The notes beneath the pieces were generated by a model. That model saw only the letters and a program-made list of their open reading frames with translations, ran no database searches and was not told the origin of the DNA. DNA of 41,451 bases from IMG/VR virus record IMGVR_UViG_3300031576_001290, positions 1 to 41,451 of that record. One strand, given 5' to 3'. Positions within the stretch are counted from its first letter, which is position 1; every line of letters starts with the position of its first letter. The position numbers and the translations under genes were made by a program. Origin of the DNA: a virus. Of the stretch, positions 1-9,482 are shown in pieces.

Positions 1-3000
1 TCAGATCGCCCTACGGACTGTCAACTCGATACCGATCAGCCGGGCGTCTCCCGCCAGAGTGTCCGAGAGAGTCGAAGTCTCGTTCGGGTCGCGCGAGATC
101 TGCAAATTCAGCATCTCGCCGGCCGCGCACCCCGTGATCGTGATCGCGGTATCCGCCGCATCGTTCGTCTGGTTCGTCGTGCCCTTCGTCGCGTCGGACA
201 CGCAGTTCCCGGTCGCCTGGGCCGCAAAGGACTGGCTGTCAGTCTCACTATCCGCGACGCACACGACCTGCGCGCACCACGTCACGTTCCCGGTCGTGAC
301 AGTCGACAGCCATTTGTAGGCGACATCGACGTTCCCGGTCCAGTCCGCCGGGAGCATCAGCGTCGTCTGCATCGTCTCGTCGGTCGTACCGTCGAAATCG
401 GCGACGCCCTTGCCGGTCAGGCAAGCGATCGCCGGAGCATTCGACGCCGGAAGGTCGAACATCGGCGCGGCTGTCGCGTTGTTGCAGCCCGCCGCCGGCA
501 ACCAGATCTTCGACGGGATCGTCAGGACGTTGCCAGTTCCATCGGCGTCATAGGTCTTGCCGGTGAGCGTGGCAGTATTGCTGGCGTTCAGGACGTCCAC
601 CCCGTCGACCTGCAATTGCGCGCTCTGCGTCCCGGAGTTGGTGAAATCGAAGATCGAATTTCCCACGTCGGAAAAGCGATCAAACGTCAGCGTCGTCGAC
701 CCATTCCACGCCAGCGTCATCTTCCCGGACGGCGAAGCCTGGGCCGATGGATCGAAGAGCAGCTTTGAGCCATCGCTACCGATGGCCGGCGCATTCGTGT
801 CGCCCGACATGCGCACGAAGTCGTCCGTGGCATCCGCGGGCCGCAGGATCGTGCCCTCGTCGGTGAACTCCGCCGTACCGGCCCCGCCATCATCATCAAT
901 ATCTTTCCACCCGGCAGCGCCACGACAGAACAACACCGAGCCATCGGTGTCCGCGTCGGGGTCGACGAGCAACCGCCCGGCTTCGCCCGCCGCGTCACAG
1001 TCCGTGCCCGTCGGTGTCGTCTCGTTGAGCAGCCGCGGCCACGCATTCGCTGTGCCGGCGTCGAAGTCGACCTCTACTCCATCGAGGACGAGCTCCGTGT
1101 CGATGTCACCGAGGCCCTGCAGATTGTCGACGTCACGCGTCGTGATCTGCGTCAGGTTCGTCAACGTGAGATCGTCGTTGACCTGCGTATCGGTCAGACC
1201 GTTGCCGACGTTGGCCGCAGGGAGAACCCCGGTAACGGCATCGGCGTCCGCGAGGTCGAGCTGGCCGTCGACCCAGTCTCCGGCGCTCTTGATGAGCGTC
1301 GCGCCCGTCGCGGGACTCGTGAGTGTCACGTCGGTCAGATCGGTGAGGGCCACGCTTCCACCACCGGTGTCGAGCACGGACACCACACCGTTCAGGCACT
1401 TCTTGAGCGTCGTCTCCGACAGGTCCGCAAAAATGTTGTAGTTCCCGGCCGCGCAACTCGGGTTGGTGTCCGAATCCTCGAACTCGATCCCCAGGTTGTC
1501 GGCGACGAGCTGACCTGTCAGCGTCCCGCCGGCCAGCGGCAGGTAGTTCGCCACAGTGATCGTGTCCGGGATATCCGAATCCGCGATCGCGCGGAACTGC
1601 GTCACCCCAGCGGTCGCCGTATCGAACAAAGGATAGGTCGCCGCAGTCGACGTCGCGGGAAAGCGCCAGCGCAACGACGTGCCGTCGCAAACGTCCCACT
1701 GGTCCGTTGCCGTCTCGTTGCTGTCGATGATCGTCAGCTCGCCGGAGAGGCCGCTGTTCGCGCACGTCGGGTCGTTGGTGAACGCCGTCTCGTTGTCGAA
1801 AATCCCGAGCTTGTTCCCTGGCTCCGTCGTTCGGTCGTCGGCCACGAAGCTGGGAGCGGTGACCGGCCCGTCGAAGTCGCTCGTGCCGGTGCCGTCGCTC
1901 GTGAGCACGCCGTCGATCTGCGTGTCGCCCGTCTCCTGGACCTCGAGCACGATCGCACTGGCACCGTCGAGCACCTGGAACGATTCCGAGCCGTTGCTGT
2001 CCGCGTCGACCTCGACCGTAACGTCCGTATTGGACAGCAGGGACGGCACCGTCAGGGCCGTGGCGCTCGACGTACCCAACACCCACCCCGTGACCGTCAC
2101 AGAGTCAGCAATCGTCGTCGTGCCGCTACCGGCAGACGCCGCGACCTCACCAGTCAACGCAGAGCGCTGGATACCGCCGCTGCCGCTGAACTCGACACCG
2201 CCACCCACGGTCAATTCCTCGACGTCGCCAGCGCCTGCGGTGTCTCTGCCGAGCAAGCGATCGGTGTTGGCGATGTTCTGGAACTTGGCGTACGTGATCG
2301 CGTCCGCATCGACCGTGCATCCGTCCTCCGCGCCTGTGCAGCTCCAGTCCCCGAAGTCCTCACCGAACATGTTCTCGTCGCCGAGCTTGCCCCACTCGGG
2401 GTCGGTTCCCGCGGCATTGGACTGCAGGACGGTGTCGGCGGCCCCGAGCGCGAAGCGCGCCCATGCCGGAGTCGAGTTGCCAGTGATCAAGTCGCCGCGC
2501 ACCACGGTGCCCGCAGCGCTGTCAGGGTGTGTCGTCGACAGTAGGTTGTGATTCGTCCCGCCCGTCGACGTGTTGTCGAGAAACTCCTCGCCGACGTCCT
2601 TGATGCCGTCGCAGTCGACGTCGCCGTACAACCGATCGGAGTTGGTGCCGGCACAGCTCGCCGTCGCGAGCGTCGCGCCACCGAGAGCCACGGGCCCGGG
2701 GAGGATCGCATGCTGTGGCCACGTCCTCGTCGGCGCGACCAGCGGGAAGCTCGCGACAGATCCAACGGCCTCGGGCGACTGGTTCCACGCGATCCAGTCG
2801 ACCTGTACGCGGCAGGTTCCCGTCGACGCGCTGTTGATCTCCGCCTGGACCACGAGCTGGGAGAGATCCGCGAAAGCAGCGTGGAACGGCGTCGTATCGA
2901 TCTGCCAGGCGCTCGCCTGGTTCGACCCGACCCCGCTGATCGTTGCGAGGAGTGTGCGATCCGTGACGAGCTCGCCGTCGTCGTCCCACCAAATCTTTCC

Positions 3001-5235
3001 GTCGTCCGACGTGCAATTGCCACTCGGATTCAGCCCGGAGAGCCGCCAACGAACCTGCAGGGCCCCGCCCTTCGCCGTGTCGTGCAGCCCGCCGTTGGCG
3101 AAGCTCCATGCATGCGTGAGCGTCTGCGGGTTCGTCGCCGATTGCACGGTGGCGATGCGGGTCTCGTAGGTGTCACGGACACGGTCGCCGTCGGTCGCGC
3201 TCCCGGTTCCCGCGCCCGTCGGGAAGATGTGCCGATAGGCGTCCTCCATCAGCCCGGCCGGGTTCTGCCACGAGGGACGTCCCTCGTACGGCCGGTAGAC
3301 CGGGACCACTGGCAGCCCGCTCGTGGGCTGCGCCTCCATGGGCCACTCGTACGCGTAGGGGTTCTGCCCGAGCGCGTTCGGTTGAACGGTGAGCTGATCG
3401 CCGAGCTTGATCGCACCGGCGAAATCGTGCTGCTCGCTGTGGAAGATCGTCGTCTCCGCTCCGCCCCAGTTCCCCTCGACCTCCGACCATAGAGCGAAGT
3501 TATCGGTCAACGGGCCGCCGCCAACGATCCTGTTCTCCACGAGCGCGCATCCGGTGCACGCGACGACCGCGGGGTCGAAGTCCACTGCGGAACTCGAGAA
3601 GCTCCCGCTCGCGATGACCAAGTCGTTGTGCTCGATCTTGAGGTTCTGCGGGTCGGTCGAGATGTTCCGGGCGATTTCGATCGCCGAACTCGATCCGGCC
3701 GGACTAGAAATCCTGTTCCCCAGGAGCGTGATGCGGTTCCCGCCAGCAATCTTGACCACGGAATTGGTGGTCGTGTGCTGTTCGAGATCATTCCCGATCA
3801 CGGTCGCGTCTTCGACTGCGGCGAGAAACAAGGGCGGATTGAAGTACTTCGTCGACAGGTGGTTGTTGGCGATGATGACGCGGCGGCTCCGCGTAACGGA
3901 GAAGTCGAGCGTCGCGGTGCCAACGGTGTCAGTCGTGCGAGCGATGTTGCCGACGGCCGTCAGGCCCTCGCCGAATGCAGTGGCAGCGTTGTCCGTCGGC
4001 AGGACGAGGATCGACTCGTCTCCATCGTTGTCGAGCGCGAAGATGTTCCGCGAGATATCGAGCGAGTCGAAGTCGATCAGGTACGACAGCTGATGGTTCG
4101 CGAAGCCGGTGAAGACGTTGTCAGCGATCCGGATTCCGCGGCCGAGGTTGAGGTTCGTCCACGGGAGTTCCGCCAGGTCCGATCCGAAGACGATCCATCC
4201 GAGCGGCCATTCCCCGGCGCTGGCGCCAAACCCGGCCGTGTAGTGGAATCGGTTGCGCGAGACATCGACGTTCGTGTATGTGATCGCCGGCTGCGAATCG
4301 CTTCCCCCGTCAAACGAGATCCCGGCCGACGAGTAATCGAACGAGTTGTCCGAGATCGCGGCCGAAGTCGCTGCCCCACGGACGTGCACGGTCTCGGAGT
4401 AGATCGCGGGCCCGCTCGCCTTGTATTTGAGCGGGCCGAAGCGATTGAACTGGATCGTGAACGTGATCTGGGTCGAACTGTCCGCCGTACCAGCACGGAC
4501 GTAGCCGCCGCCGCCGTCCGAGTTCCCGTTGACCGTGTCGATCGAGCCGGCTTCGGCGAACGTGCACCCGGTCACGGACCAGTTGGTCGAGGTCGACGGC
4601 ACATCGAAGAGCCAAACGCCAGCAGTGCGCGATCCGGGAAAACGAATCGTCGCCCCTGGCTCGCATCGGACGTGGCAGTTGGACGGGATCGCGTAGCCGG
4701 CGGCCGCGGAGCTCTCATAGATCCCCGCGGCGAAGATCACGACGCGATCGGCGGCCAGGTTGACGCTCCAGCCCAGCCAGGGGGACCCGGACGATCCCGC
4801 ACCGGTGGCGCCATCGGTCGCGTACTTGATGCCCAAGATTGGTGCCTGGAAATCGGTCCCGGACGTCGCGATCGACAGTACGCCCGTCCCGGTCGTGCTC
4901 TTCACGAGCCCCGTCGCGAGCGCGGCGAGCGCCTGCTCCGCGGTCAGCGTCCCGTGCGCGGTCTGCGTGATATAGGTCGCGTTGATCGGCGCGCCACCGC
5001 CTCCGCCCGCTGGATCGCACTGGGTCCACGTGCCGGGCGTCGAGGGCGGCGTGTAGCCGATGCAGCACCAGTGCTCGGTGACGCCCAGGTCGTTGAACTC
5101 CCAGATGACCTTCGTCCGGCACGAGCCCGCTGGCTGGCTCGTCGCCGTCTGCACCGGCCCTGCGGTCTGCGCCTGCGCTTGCCCCCAGAGCGCGAGCGCG
5201 ACTCCCAGAAGGAGCGCACGCGCTTTCATTTTCAT
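1..5235 (-). CDS. Giant tailspike/tail fibre with right-handed beta-helix and N-terminal signal peptide (1744 aa)
   Basis: Probable receptor-binding or polysaccharide-degrading tail protein. The start at 5235 follows a strong AGGAGGCGG site and overlaps the upstream stop by 4 bp (ATGA); reading further upstream only shadows the neighbouring gene. Residues 1-22 form a Sec-like signal peptide (MKMKARALLLGVALALWG, then AQAQ), which is unusual for a virion protein. A short Cys-containing region and a Gly run follow. Residues of about 200-585 carry repeated short strands with Asn/Asp turns (e.g. ISDNSFDYSSAGISF, VSRNRFHY) typical of pectate-lyase-like parallel beta-helices. A jelly-roll-like segment follows. 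From about residue 895, sequence such as HNLLSTTHPD...VVRGDLI resembles segments seen repeatedly in phage fibre proteins. The C-terminus (DARLIGIEL) is also fibre-like. The gene is complete and lies at the 3' end of the late operon. Catalytic residues cannot be assigned by eye. Confidence 0.85.
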   Translation of the reverse strand: MKMKARALLLGVALALWGQAQAQTAGPVQTATSQPAGSCRTKVIWEFNDLGVTEHWCCIGYTPPSTPGTWTQCDPAGGGGGAPINATYITQTAHGTLTAEQALAALATGLVKSTTGTGVLSIATSGTDFQAPILGIKYATDGATGAGSSGSPWLGWSVNLAADRVVIFAAGIYESSAAAGYAIPSNCHVRCEPGATIRFPGSRTAGVWLFDVPSTSTNWSVTGCTFAEAGSIDTVNGNSDGGGGYVRAGTADSSTQITFTIQFNRFGPLKYKASGPAIYSETVHVRGAATSAAISDNSFDYSSAGISFDGGSDSQPAITYTNVDVSRNRFHYTAGFGASAGEWPLGWIVFGSDLAELPWTNLNLGRGIRIADNVFTGFANHQLSYLIDFDSLDISRNIFALDNDGDESILVLPTDNAATAFGEGLTAVGNIARTTDTVGTATLDFSVTRSRRVIIANNHLSTKYFNPPLFLAAVEDATVIGNDLEQHTTTNSVVKIAGGNRITLLGNRISSPAGSSSAIEIARNISTDPQNLKIEHNDLVIASGSFSSSAVDFDPAVVACTGCALVENRIVGGGPLTDNFALWSEVEGNWGGAETTIFHSEQHDFAGAIKLGDQLTVQPNALGQNPYAYEWPMEAQPTSGLPVVPVYRPYEGRPSWQNPAGLMEDAYRHIFPTGAGTGSATDGDRVRDTYETRIATVQSATNPQTLTHAWSFANGGLHDTAKGGALQVRWRLSGLNPSGNCTSDDGKIWWDDDGELVTDRTLLATISGVGSNQASAWQIDTTPFHAAFADLSQLVVQAEINSASTGTCRVQVDWIAWNQSPEAVGSVASFPLVAPTRTWPQHAILPGPVALGGATLATASCAGTNSDRLYGDVDCDGIKDVGEEFLDNTSTGGTNHNLLSTTHPDSAAGTVVRGDLITGNSTPAWARFALGAADTVLQSNAAGTDPEWGKLGDENMFGEDFGDWSCTGAEDGCTVDADAITYAKFQNIANTDRLLGRDTAGAGDVEELTVGGGVEFSGSGGIQRSALTGEVAASAGSGTTTIADSVTVTGWVLGTSSATALTVPSLLSNTDVTVEVDADSNGSESFQVLDGASAIVLEVQETGDTQIDGVLTSDGTGTSDFDGPVTAPSFVADDRTTEPGNKLGIFDNETAFTNDPTCANSGLSGELTIIDSNETATDQWDVCDGTSLRWRFPATSTAATYPLFDTATAGVTQFRAIADSDIPDTITVANYLPLAGGTLTGQLVADNLGIEFEDSDTNPSCAAGNYNIFADLSETTLKKCLNGVVSVLDTGGGSVALTDLTDVTLTSPATGATLIKSAGDWVDGQLDLADADAVTGVLPAANVGNGLTDTQVNDDLTLTNLTQITTRDVDNLQGLGDIDTELVLDGVEVDFDAGTANAWPRLLNETTPTGTDCDAAGEAGRLLVDPDADTDGSVLFCRGAAGWKDIDDDGGAGTAEFTDEGTILRPADATDDFVRMSGDTNAPAIGSDGSKLLFDPSAQASPSGKMTLAWNGSTTLTFDRFSDVGNSIFDFTNSGTQSAQLQVDGVDVLNASNTATLTGKTYDADGTGNVLTIPSKIWLPAAGCNNATAAPMFDLPASNAPAIACLTGKGVADFDGTTDETMQTTLMLPADWTGNVDVAYKWLSTVTTGNVTWCAQVVCVADSETDSQSFAAQATGNCVSDATKGTTNQTNDAADTAITITGCAAGEMLNLQISRDPNETSTLSDTLAGDARLIGIELTVRRAI

Positions 5236-5747
5236 CCGCCTCCTGTCGCGAAGATGTCCCAGCGGTAGACGCCCGCACCATTCGGCAGACAGACCGCGAG
5301 GTAACTCGGGCTCCCATCGGTCGGATTCACGCGCAGAACGCGGCCCTGCCACTCCGAGCTCGCGGTCGGAAGCACGGTCACCGCGGGGACCTCGAAAATC
5401 CTCGGGTCGATCGGCAGCCCCGCGATGCTCGGGATCGCTCCGATATCGAGCGGCGTGCCGCCCGACGGAATATCCCACGAATCGCGCCAGGCGAATCCGT
5501 CGGGCAACCGTCCGGCTACCTGGTAGAACGTGCCCGCGGGCGTGATCGCGTCGTTCGGGATCAGGGCGAAGGCGACCGTTCCGTCCGTGCCGACGGCGAT
5601 CTTTACCATGCCTGCGGCCTTGTGGTTCGTCACTCCGTCTGAGACCTTGCCCTCGCGCGAGAGTGTGATCACGAGCAAGCCACCGACGGCTCCAGCGCCT
5701 GACGGGATCAGCACCTTGCCTTGGATCGTCCGAGTCGGTACGGGCAT
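5232..5747 (-). CDS. Small tail-tip/fibre-associated protein (171 aa), paralogue of the next upstream gene
   Basis: Unrecognised family. Residues 1-108 align along their whole length with the 108-aa product of the adjacent gene at 5758-6084. Shared features are GKV..P.G near the start, LS..G.VSDG, a DG.V.F.L.PN motif, PAGT.Y and IG.IP at the end. That pattern suggests a small beta-sandwich module duplicated in tandem. The extra C-terminal 60 residues (EWQGRVLRVNPTDGS...) look like a separate beta-rich extension leading into the tailspike gene. The start has a clear AGGAGG site. The gene overlaps the tailspike start by 4 bp, so the two are translationally coupled. The position suggests a fibre attachment or tail-tip component; this is inference from context. 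Confidence 0.75.
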   Translation of the reverse strand: MPVPTRTIQGKVLIPSGAGAVGGLLVITLSREGKVSDGVTNHKAAGMVKIAVGTDGTVAFALIPNDAITPAGTFYQVAGRLPDGFAWRDSWDIPSGGTPLDIGAIPSIAGLPIDPRIFEVPAVTVLPTASSEWQGRVLRVNPTDGSPSYLAVCLPNGAGVYRWDIFATGGG

Positions 5748-5757
5748 CGGTCCCTCC

Positions 5758-6084
5758 TCAGGGCACGATCGGGATATCGCCGATCGCGATCGGATCGGGC
5801 GTCGTACCGACGTTCCACTTCTCGGTCTTGCGCGTGCCGCCGAGGAACACGTACTCGACGACGTAGTGCGTGCCCGCGGGCGCGATGACCGAATTCGGGA
5901 CGAGCGTGAAGTCGACCGATCCGTCGGGCTCGATCAGGGCCACCGCCTGCCCAACGATCGTGTGCGTCTGGGTACCGTCGCTCACCGAGCCCGGCTCGGA
6001 CAATCGGATCAGGATCTCGCCGCCGGGCGCCGGGCCCGTCGGCAGGTGGACCTTCCCGTTCACACGCGTGGTCTCGAGCGGCAC
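5758..6084 (-). CDS. Small tail-tip/fibre-associated protein (108 aa), single-domain paralogue
   Basis: Single-domain version of the module found in the N-terminal part of the next gene downstream (5232-5747). It has the same order of motifs: NGKVHLPTG, LSEPGSVSDG, DGSVDFTLVPN, APAGTHY, IAIGDIPIV. Translation appears to begin at a GTG codon, since no ATG lies in a sensible place. The gene sits between two other tail-tip genes with only 1-11 bp of spacing. The function is unknown; a structural role at the tail tip or a fibre-connecting domain is the likeliest reading from position. Confidence 0.75.
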   Translation of the reverse strand: MPLETTRVNGKVHLPTGPAPGGEILIRLSEPGSVSDGTQTHTIVGQAVALIEPDGSVDFTLVPNSVIAPAGTHYVVEYVFLGGTRKTEKWNVGTTPDPIAIGDIPIVP

Positions 6085-6085
6085 G

Positions 6086-6673
6086 TCAGCCCTCCCAGCG
6101 CCAGTGGCGGCGCCGCTTCGTGGTCGGGTGAACGAGCTCCCAGACGAAGGTCTGGAGGTGGGTTCCGCCGGCCGAGTACTCGAGTTGCATCGTCTGGTGG
6201 GTGCCGAGCATGTTCGTCGGCGGTTCCCACAGCAGATCGCGCTGGAACCACGCGCCCGAGCTGGTATGGTGGCCGTCGGCGCCGGGAAAGGTCCCGAGGT
6301 CGACGAAGAGGCCCGTGTCGAGATCGCGCTCGAGGAGGCAGCGGAGTAGGAGCGGCAGCTCGGGACCCACGATGCCGCCGATGTTCAGGCGCAGCTTTCC
6401 GTGGCCTGTCACCCCCTGGTTCACGAGGGTGAGCGTCACCTGAAGCCAGAGCCACGCGTGGAGCCGCGTGGCGTACGGCGGTACCCAGATCTCGGACTGC
6501 CCCGTGGCGAACGTCCAGCCGGCCGCGCCGACTGACTGCGAGACCTCCCAGGGCGGGACCTCGACGTCCTTCAGCGAGTCCTGGCGCTGCTTCCACTTCC
6601 CGAGGAACGTCTCGTCGACGTTCGACCCGGCATCGCGTTCGGCTGCCGGCCATTCAGCCCACCCCGCCGTCAT
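6086..6673 (-). CDS. Hypothetical tail-tip protein (195 aa)
   Basis: Not recognised as a named family. It starts MTAGWAEWPAAERD and overlaps the stop of the upstream gene by 4 bp (ATGA). A longer in-frame reading upstream merely shadows that neighbour and is discarded. The body is rich in Trp, Leu, Gly and aromatic residues in alternating patterns (e.g. ATRLHAWLWLQVTLTLVNQG, LRLNIGGIV), suggesting an all-beta fold. The C-terminus is basic (TTKRRRHWRWEG). The upstream 163-aa neighbour has a comparable beta-rich layout. Position between the tail hub gene and the fibre modules suggests a structural tail-tip or baseplate component. Confidence 0.7.
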   Translation of the reverse strand: MTAGWAEWPAAERDAGSNVDETFLGKWKQRQDSLKDVEVPPWEVSQSVGAAGWTFATGQSEIWVPPYATRLHAWLWLQVTLTLVNQGVTGHGKLRLNIGGIVGPELPLLLRCLLERDLDTGLFVDLGTFPGADGHHTSSGAWFQRDLLWEPPTNMLGTHQTMQLEYSAGGTHLQTFVWELVHPTTKRRRHWRWEG

Positions 6674-7161
6674 GCGGCGCGCTCCAGGCGCGAGCTCGAG
6701 GAGAGGCAGCGGCCGAAGACCGTGCCGGCACCCGACACCCGGACGAGCGTCACCTCGAGCGTCGCGTGCGTACCCGCGACTGCCTTCACGTCCGTGCTCG
6801 AGATCGTCACCGTCACGAACCCCCAGGCGGTCACGCCGGTCGGCAGGTCCGAGCTGTCGACCGGCGTCCCCGCCCCGAGTTTGAATCGCAAGCGCCCGAC
6901 CGTGCCGACGTCCGCGTAGCCCTCGGCGCGGATCACGAGCGTGACCGCGCCCTCGAGCGTTGCAACCGCGGGCGGGATCCAGAGTTCGATGTTCGCGACG
7001 ACGGTCGCAGCCGCGGCTGCGGACGCCGCAGGGAACCGCGTGTCCACGGGGACCGAAATCAGAGCCTCTTGGTTCGAGTGGAACTTCCCGACGAGCGCCT
7101 CGATGAACGCGCTCTCGGCGTCGACCTCGGCCGCCGCGATGTTCTGCCACGCCTTGGCCAT
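6670..7161 (-). CDS. Hypothetical tail-tip protein (163 aa), beta-rich
   Basis: Unrecognised family. The start MAKAWQNIAAAEVDAE at 7161 shares one base with the stop of the large tail protein upstream (TGATG), and this fixes the start. The first 30 residues look helical. The rest alternates hydrophobic and polar residues with many Val/Thr/Gly (VVANIELWIPPAVATLEGAV, WGFVTVTISSTDVKAV), consistent with a beta-sandwich. It is in the same operon as the hub and fibre genes. Probably a minor virion protein at the tail tip; the function is inferred only from location. Confidence 0.7.
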   Translation of the reverse strand: MAKAWQNIAAAEVDAESAFIEALVGKFHSNQEALISVPVDTRFPAASAAAAATVVANIELWIPPAVATLEGAVTLVIRAEGYADVGTVGRLRFKLGAGTPVDSSDLPTGVTAWGFVTVTISSTDVKAVAGTHATLEVTLVRVSGAGTVFGRCLSSSSRLERAA

Positions 7162-9482
7162 CAGGCCTGCACGACGGTGTAAGCGGCCTCGCCGTCCGGG
7201 AAGAATTCGGTGTTCGGGCCGATGTACCCCTGCTGCTTGTCCGCGAGCGTGGCCGCGCCGTAGGTCGCGGCCACCGTGTTCGCCGCGACGATGCACGGCC
7301 GCGAGATCGGGCGGCGCAGGTGGAGCTCGAGCTCGACCATGGCCAGCTCGCGCTCGCCGGCCTCGACCTGGATCCGCCGGCGCGTGACCAGGAACGCATC
7401 GAGCTCACCGACACCGCGGGAGGCGGTCTTCAGGTTCGGGCACGTCGGAATGTCGATCGACACGACGTCGGCGATCGCCAGGTCCTTGTGCTTGTAGAAC
7501 GCTTTGACCCGGATCGGCGTCGGCGGGTTCGCGAGCTCGAACAGGATCTTCTGTCCAGCGAAGAGCAGATGCGCCTTGCTCCCGTAGTCCGGGAACCCGA
7601 GCCGTCCGGTGCGGGCGCCTCGCGCGTCGATCTGCTCGGGCTGCGCCTCGCCGTAGCGCGTGATCGACGCGGTCTGCGTCTGCGAGAAGGAGTAGTCGCT
7701 CTCGCCCTCGGACGGGTTCCAGTCCGACGACCACCGCAAATTGTTGACGCGGCCGCGGAACCCGCGTTTCCACTCGCTCGCCCGCCACTCGTCGACGCGC
7801 CACTCTTTCCCGATCGGCTTCGGCGTGACCGGCACGCGGAAGTACGTCTCGATCGCCAGGCGCTCGTCGGCGAGCACGCGCGGGAGCAGCGCGTAGGGCT
7901 GGAGGATGTGCTCCTCGATCCACGTCCGCAGGTTCCTGATCGGAGACTTGTCGACGATCAGGTTCGCCGTTCCGCCACCGAGGAGCGCGCCGGCGGATGA
8001 GAACGCGGGCCTCCGCCACAGCTCGTCGCGTACGAGCTCGATCGCGCGCAGGTCGAAGAAGTAGTCGCGGATCCCGAGGCCGTCGCCGTCGCCGACGTCG
8101 TACGGGCCGTTCGGTGCCGAGTCGAAGGGCCCGACGACGTCCAGGCCGTCGACGTAGAACACGCCTGCCGTCGAAAGCACGATCACGAGCTGGTAGGCGT
8201 CACCGCCCGCGAACGTCGGATCGACCTGGAACCAGTTCAAGCCGTGGCCCCAGGCGAGCGGTCTGAAGTTACGCGTCGCGTCCGTGAAGATGTCGAGCTG
8301 GCTCACACCGAACTGGGCGAAGAGCGTTCCGCTCCCGACGCCCGTGTTCACCCAGCTCCCGCTGCCGGGAGTCAGGAAGGTCTGCTCGTCCCACTCCTTG
8401 CCCCGCGTCGTGTTGCGGACGCGCATGTCGATCGCGCCCGTGTCGTTCCCGCCGGGCGAGTAGCCGTGGCAGTGGATCAGGTACCACTTGCCCGGGACGA
8501 GCGACGGTAGCGACCGCGAGAGCTGGCAATCGCCGAACCCTCCGGTCTTCGTGATCTTCGCGGACTTCGCGCCGCCGTGGATGCGCGTCGACTCCTCGGC
8601 GATCGTCGCGTTCGTCTCCGCCTCCGTCCAGCCGTCCGGCGACCCCGCGGTCCAGGCTTCGAGGTCGCCGTTCGCGTAGAGCGCCGCGGCCGCAGGGCCG
8701 CGGTTCGTCGTCATCAGCCATTCGAGTGCGATATCGATCGGGTTCCCGCGCTTGGCCCACACCTGGATGATCTGCGTGTCGCCAGCGAGGAACGTGTGCA
8801 CCGCACCGCCACCCCACTGCCGACGCGTGCAGCCCTGTAGGTCCTTGTTCCCGGTGCCGCCGATCGACGTGTAGCGCACGAGCTCGGCGCGCTTCGCGCT
8901 CGAGTCCCAGAGGAACGCGTAGCCGGGCTCGCGCCACTGACCCTTCGGCGACTCCCCGAGCGTGATCGTCGTGGCCGCACTCGAGAGTCCCGTTGGGTAG
9001 GTCACCGAGTCGAGCCGGAAGCTCTGGCCGTCGACGTCGTCGTAGAGGCCGCGGCTCATGTCGCCGAGTACGGATTCGAGCTCGAACGCCCAACCGCCGC
9101 CCGCTGGACCCGTCACCGCGACGTCCGAGACACGCCAGCGCGTCTCGTGGAAGTCCGCCTCGGCGAGATCGGCGAATCCCTCCTTGCGTGAGACGCGAGC
9201 GTTGTGCAGCGTCGCATCGTGCGCGGCGATCCATGCCGTGACGAGCTCGTCCGCATCGGGGATCGAGAACCCGGCGCTCCCGACCGTCAGCCGCGCTCGG
9301 CGAATGTCGAGCTGGTCGCCCGAATCTGGCTCGGGCACAGCACCCACGAAGAGCGTCCAGCCGCCAGGCGTTGCGATCCCCGGGAAGCGCCGCGAGACGA
9401 ACCTCGTTGCGAGGTCCGGGAAGTCGTAGACGAAGATCGCGCTCTTCGACTCTCGGTCGCGCGCCGTCTCGTAGTTCCCCAT
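7161..9482 (-). CDS. Large tail-tip/baseplate hub-like protein with a carbohydrate-binding-module-like insert (773 aa)
   Basis: Downstream of the tape measure and the 311-aa tail protein, where siphoviruses encode the tail hub. Residues 1-260 and about 460-740 look like the two halves of a beta-rich structural protein; the second half has WRVDEWRASEWKRGFRGRVN and VSIDIPTCPN. Between them (about residues 268-455) is an insert that opens NGDLEAW...PDGW and includes LVPGKWYLIHCHGYSPGG and YVDGLDVVGP. This is the familiar layout of family 4/9-like carbohydrate-binding beta-sandwiches that sit beside glycan-active domains. It shares one base with its upstream neighbour (TGATG). Catalytic motifs are not visible. 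Likely role: adsorption apparatus core, possibly glycan-recognising (inference). Confidence 0.7.
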   Translation of the reverse strand: MGNYETARDRESKSAIFVYDFPDLATRFVSRRFPGIATPGGWTLFVGAVPEPDSGDQLDIRRARLTVGSAGFSIPDADELVTAWIAAHDATLHNARVSRKEGFADLAEADFHETRWRVSDVAVTGPAGGGWAFELESVLGDMSRGLYDDVDGQSFRLDSVTYPTGLSSAATTITLGESPKGQWREPGYAFLWDSSAKRAELVRYTSIGGTGNKDLQGCTRRQWGGGAVHTFLAGDTQIIQVWAKRGNPIDIALEWLMTTNRGPAAAALYANGDLEAWTAGSPDGWTEAETNATIAEESTRIHGGAKSAKITKTGGFGDCQLSRSLPSLVPGKWYLIHCHGYSPGGNDTGAIDMRVRNTTRGKEWDEQTFLTPGSGSWVNTGVGSGTLFAQFGVSQLDIFTDATRNFRPLAWGHGLNWFQVDPTFAGGDAYQLVIVLSTAGVFYVDGLDVVGPFDSAPNGPYDVGDGDGLGIRDYFFDLRAIELVRDELWRRPAFSSAGALLGGGTANLIVDKSPIRNLRTWIEEHILQPYALLPRVLADERLAIETYFRVPVTPKPIGKEWRVDEWRASEWKRGFRGRVNNLRWSSDWNPSEGESDYSFSQTQTASITRYGEAQPEQIDARGARTGRLGFPDYGSKAHLLFAGQKILFELANPPTPIRVKAFYKHKDLAIADVVSIDIPTCPNLKTASRGVGELDAFLVTRRRIQVEAGERELAMVELELHLRRPISRPCIVAANTVAATYGAATLADKQQGYIGPNTEFFPDGEAAYTVVQA

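Noticed and set aside
5236-5478. Upstream extension of the tailspike frame
   Set aside because: It lies wholly within the 171-aa gene and lacks any ribosome site. The signal-peptide start at 5235 has AGGAGGCGG and an ATGA overlap.
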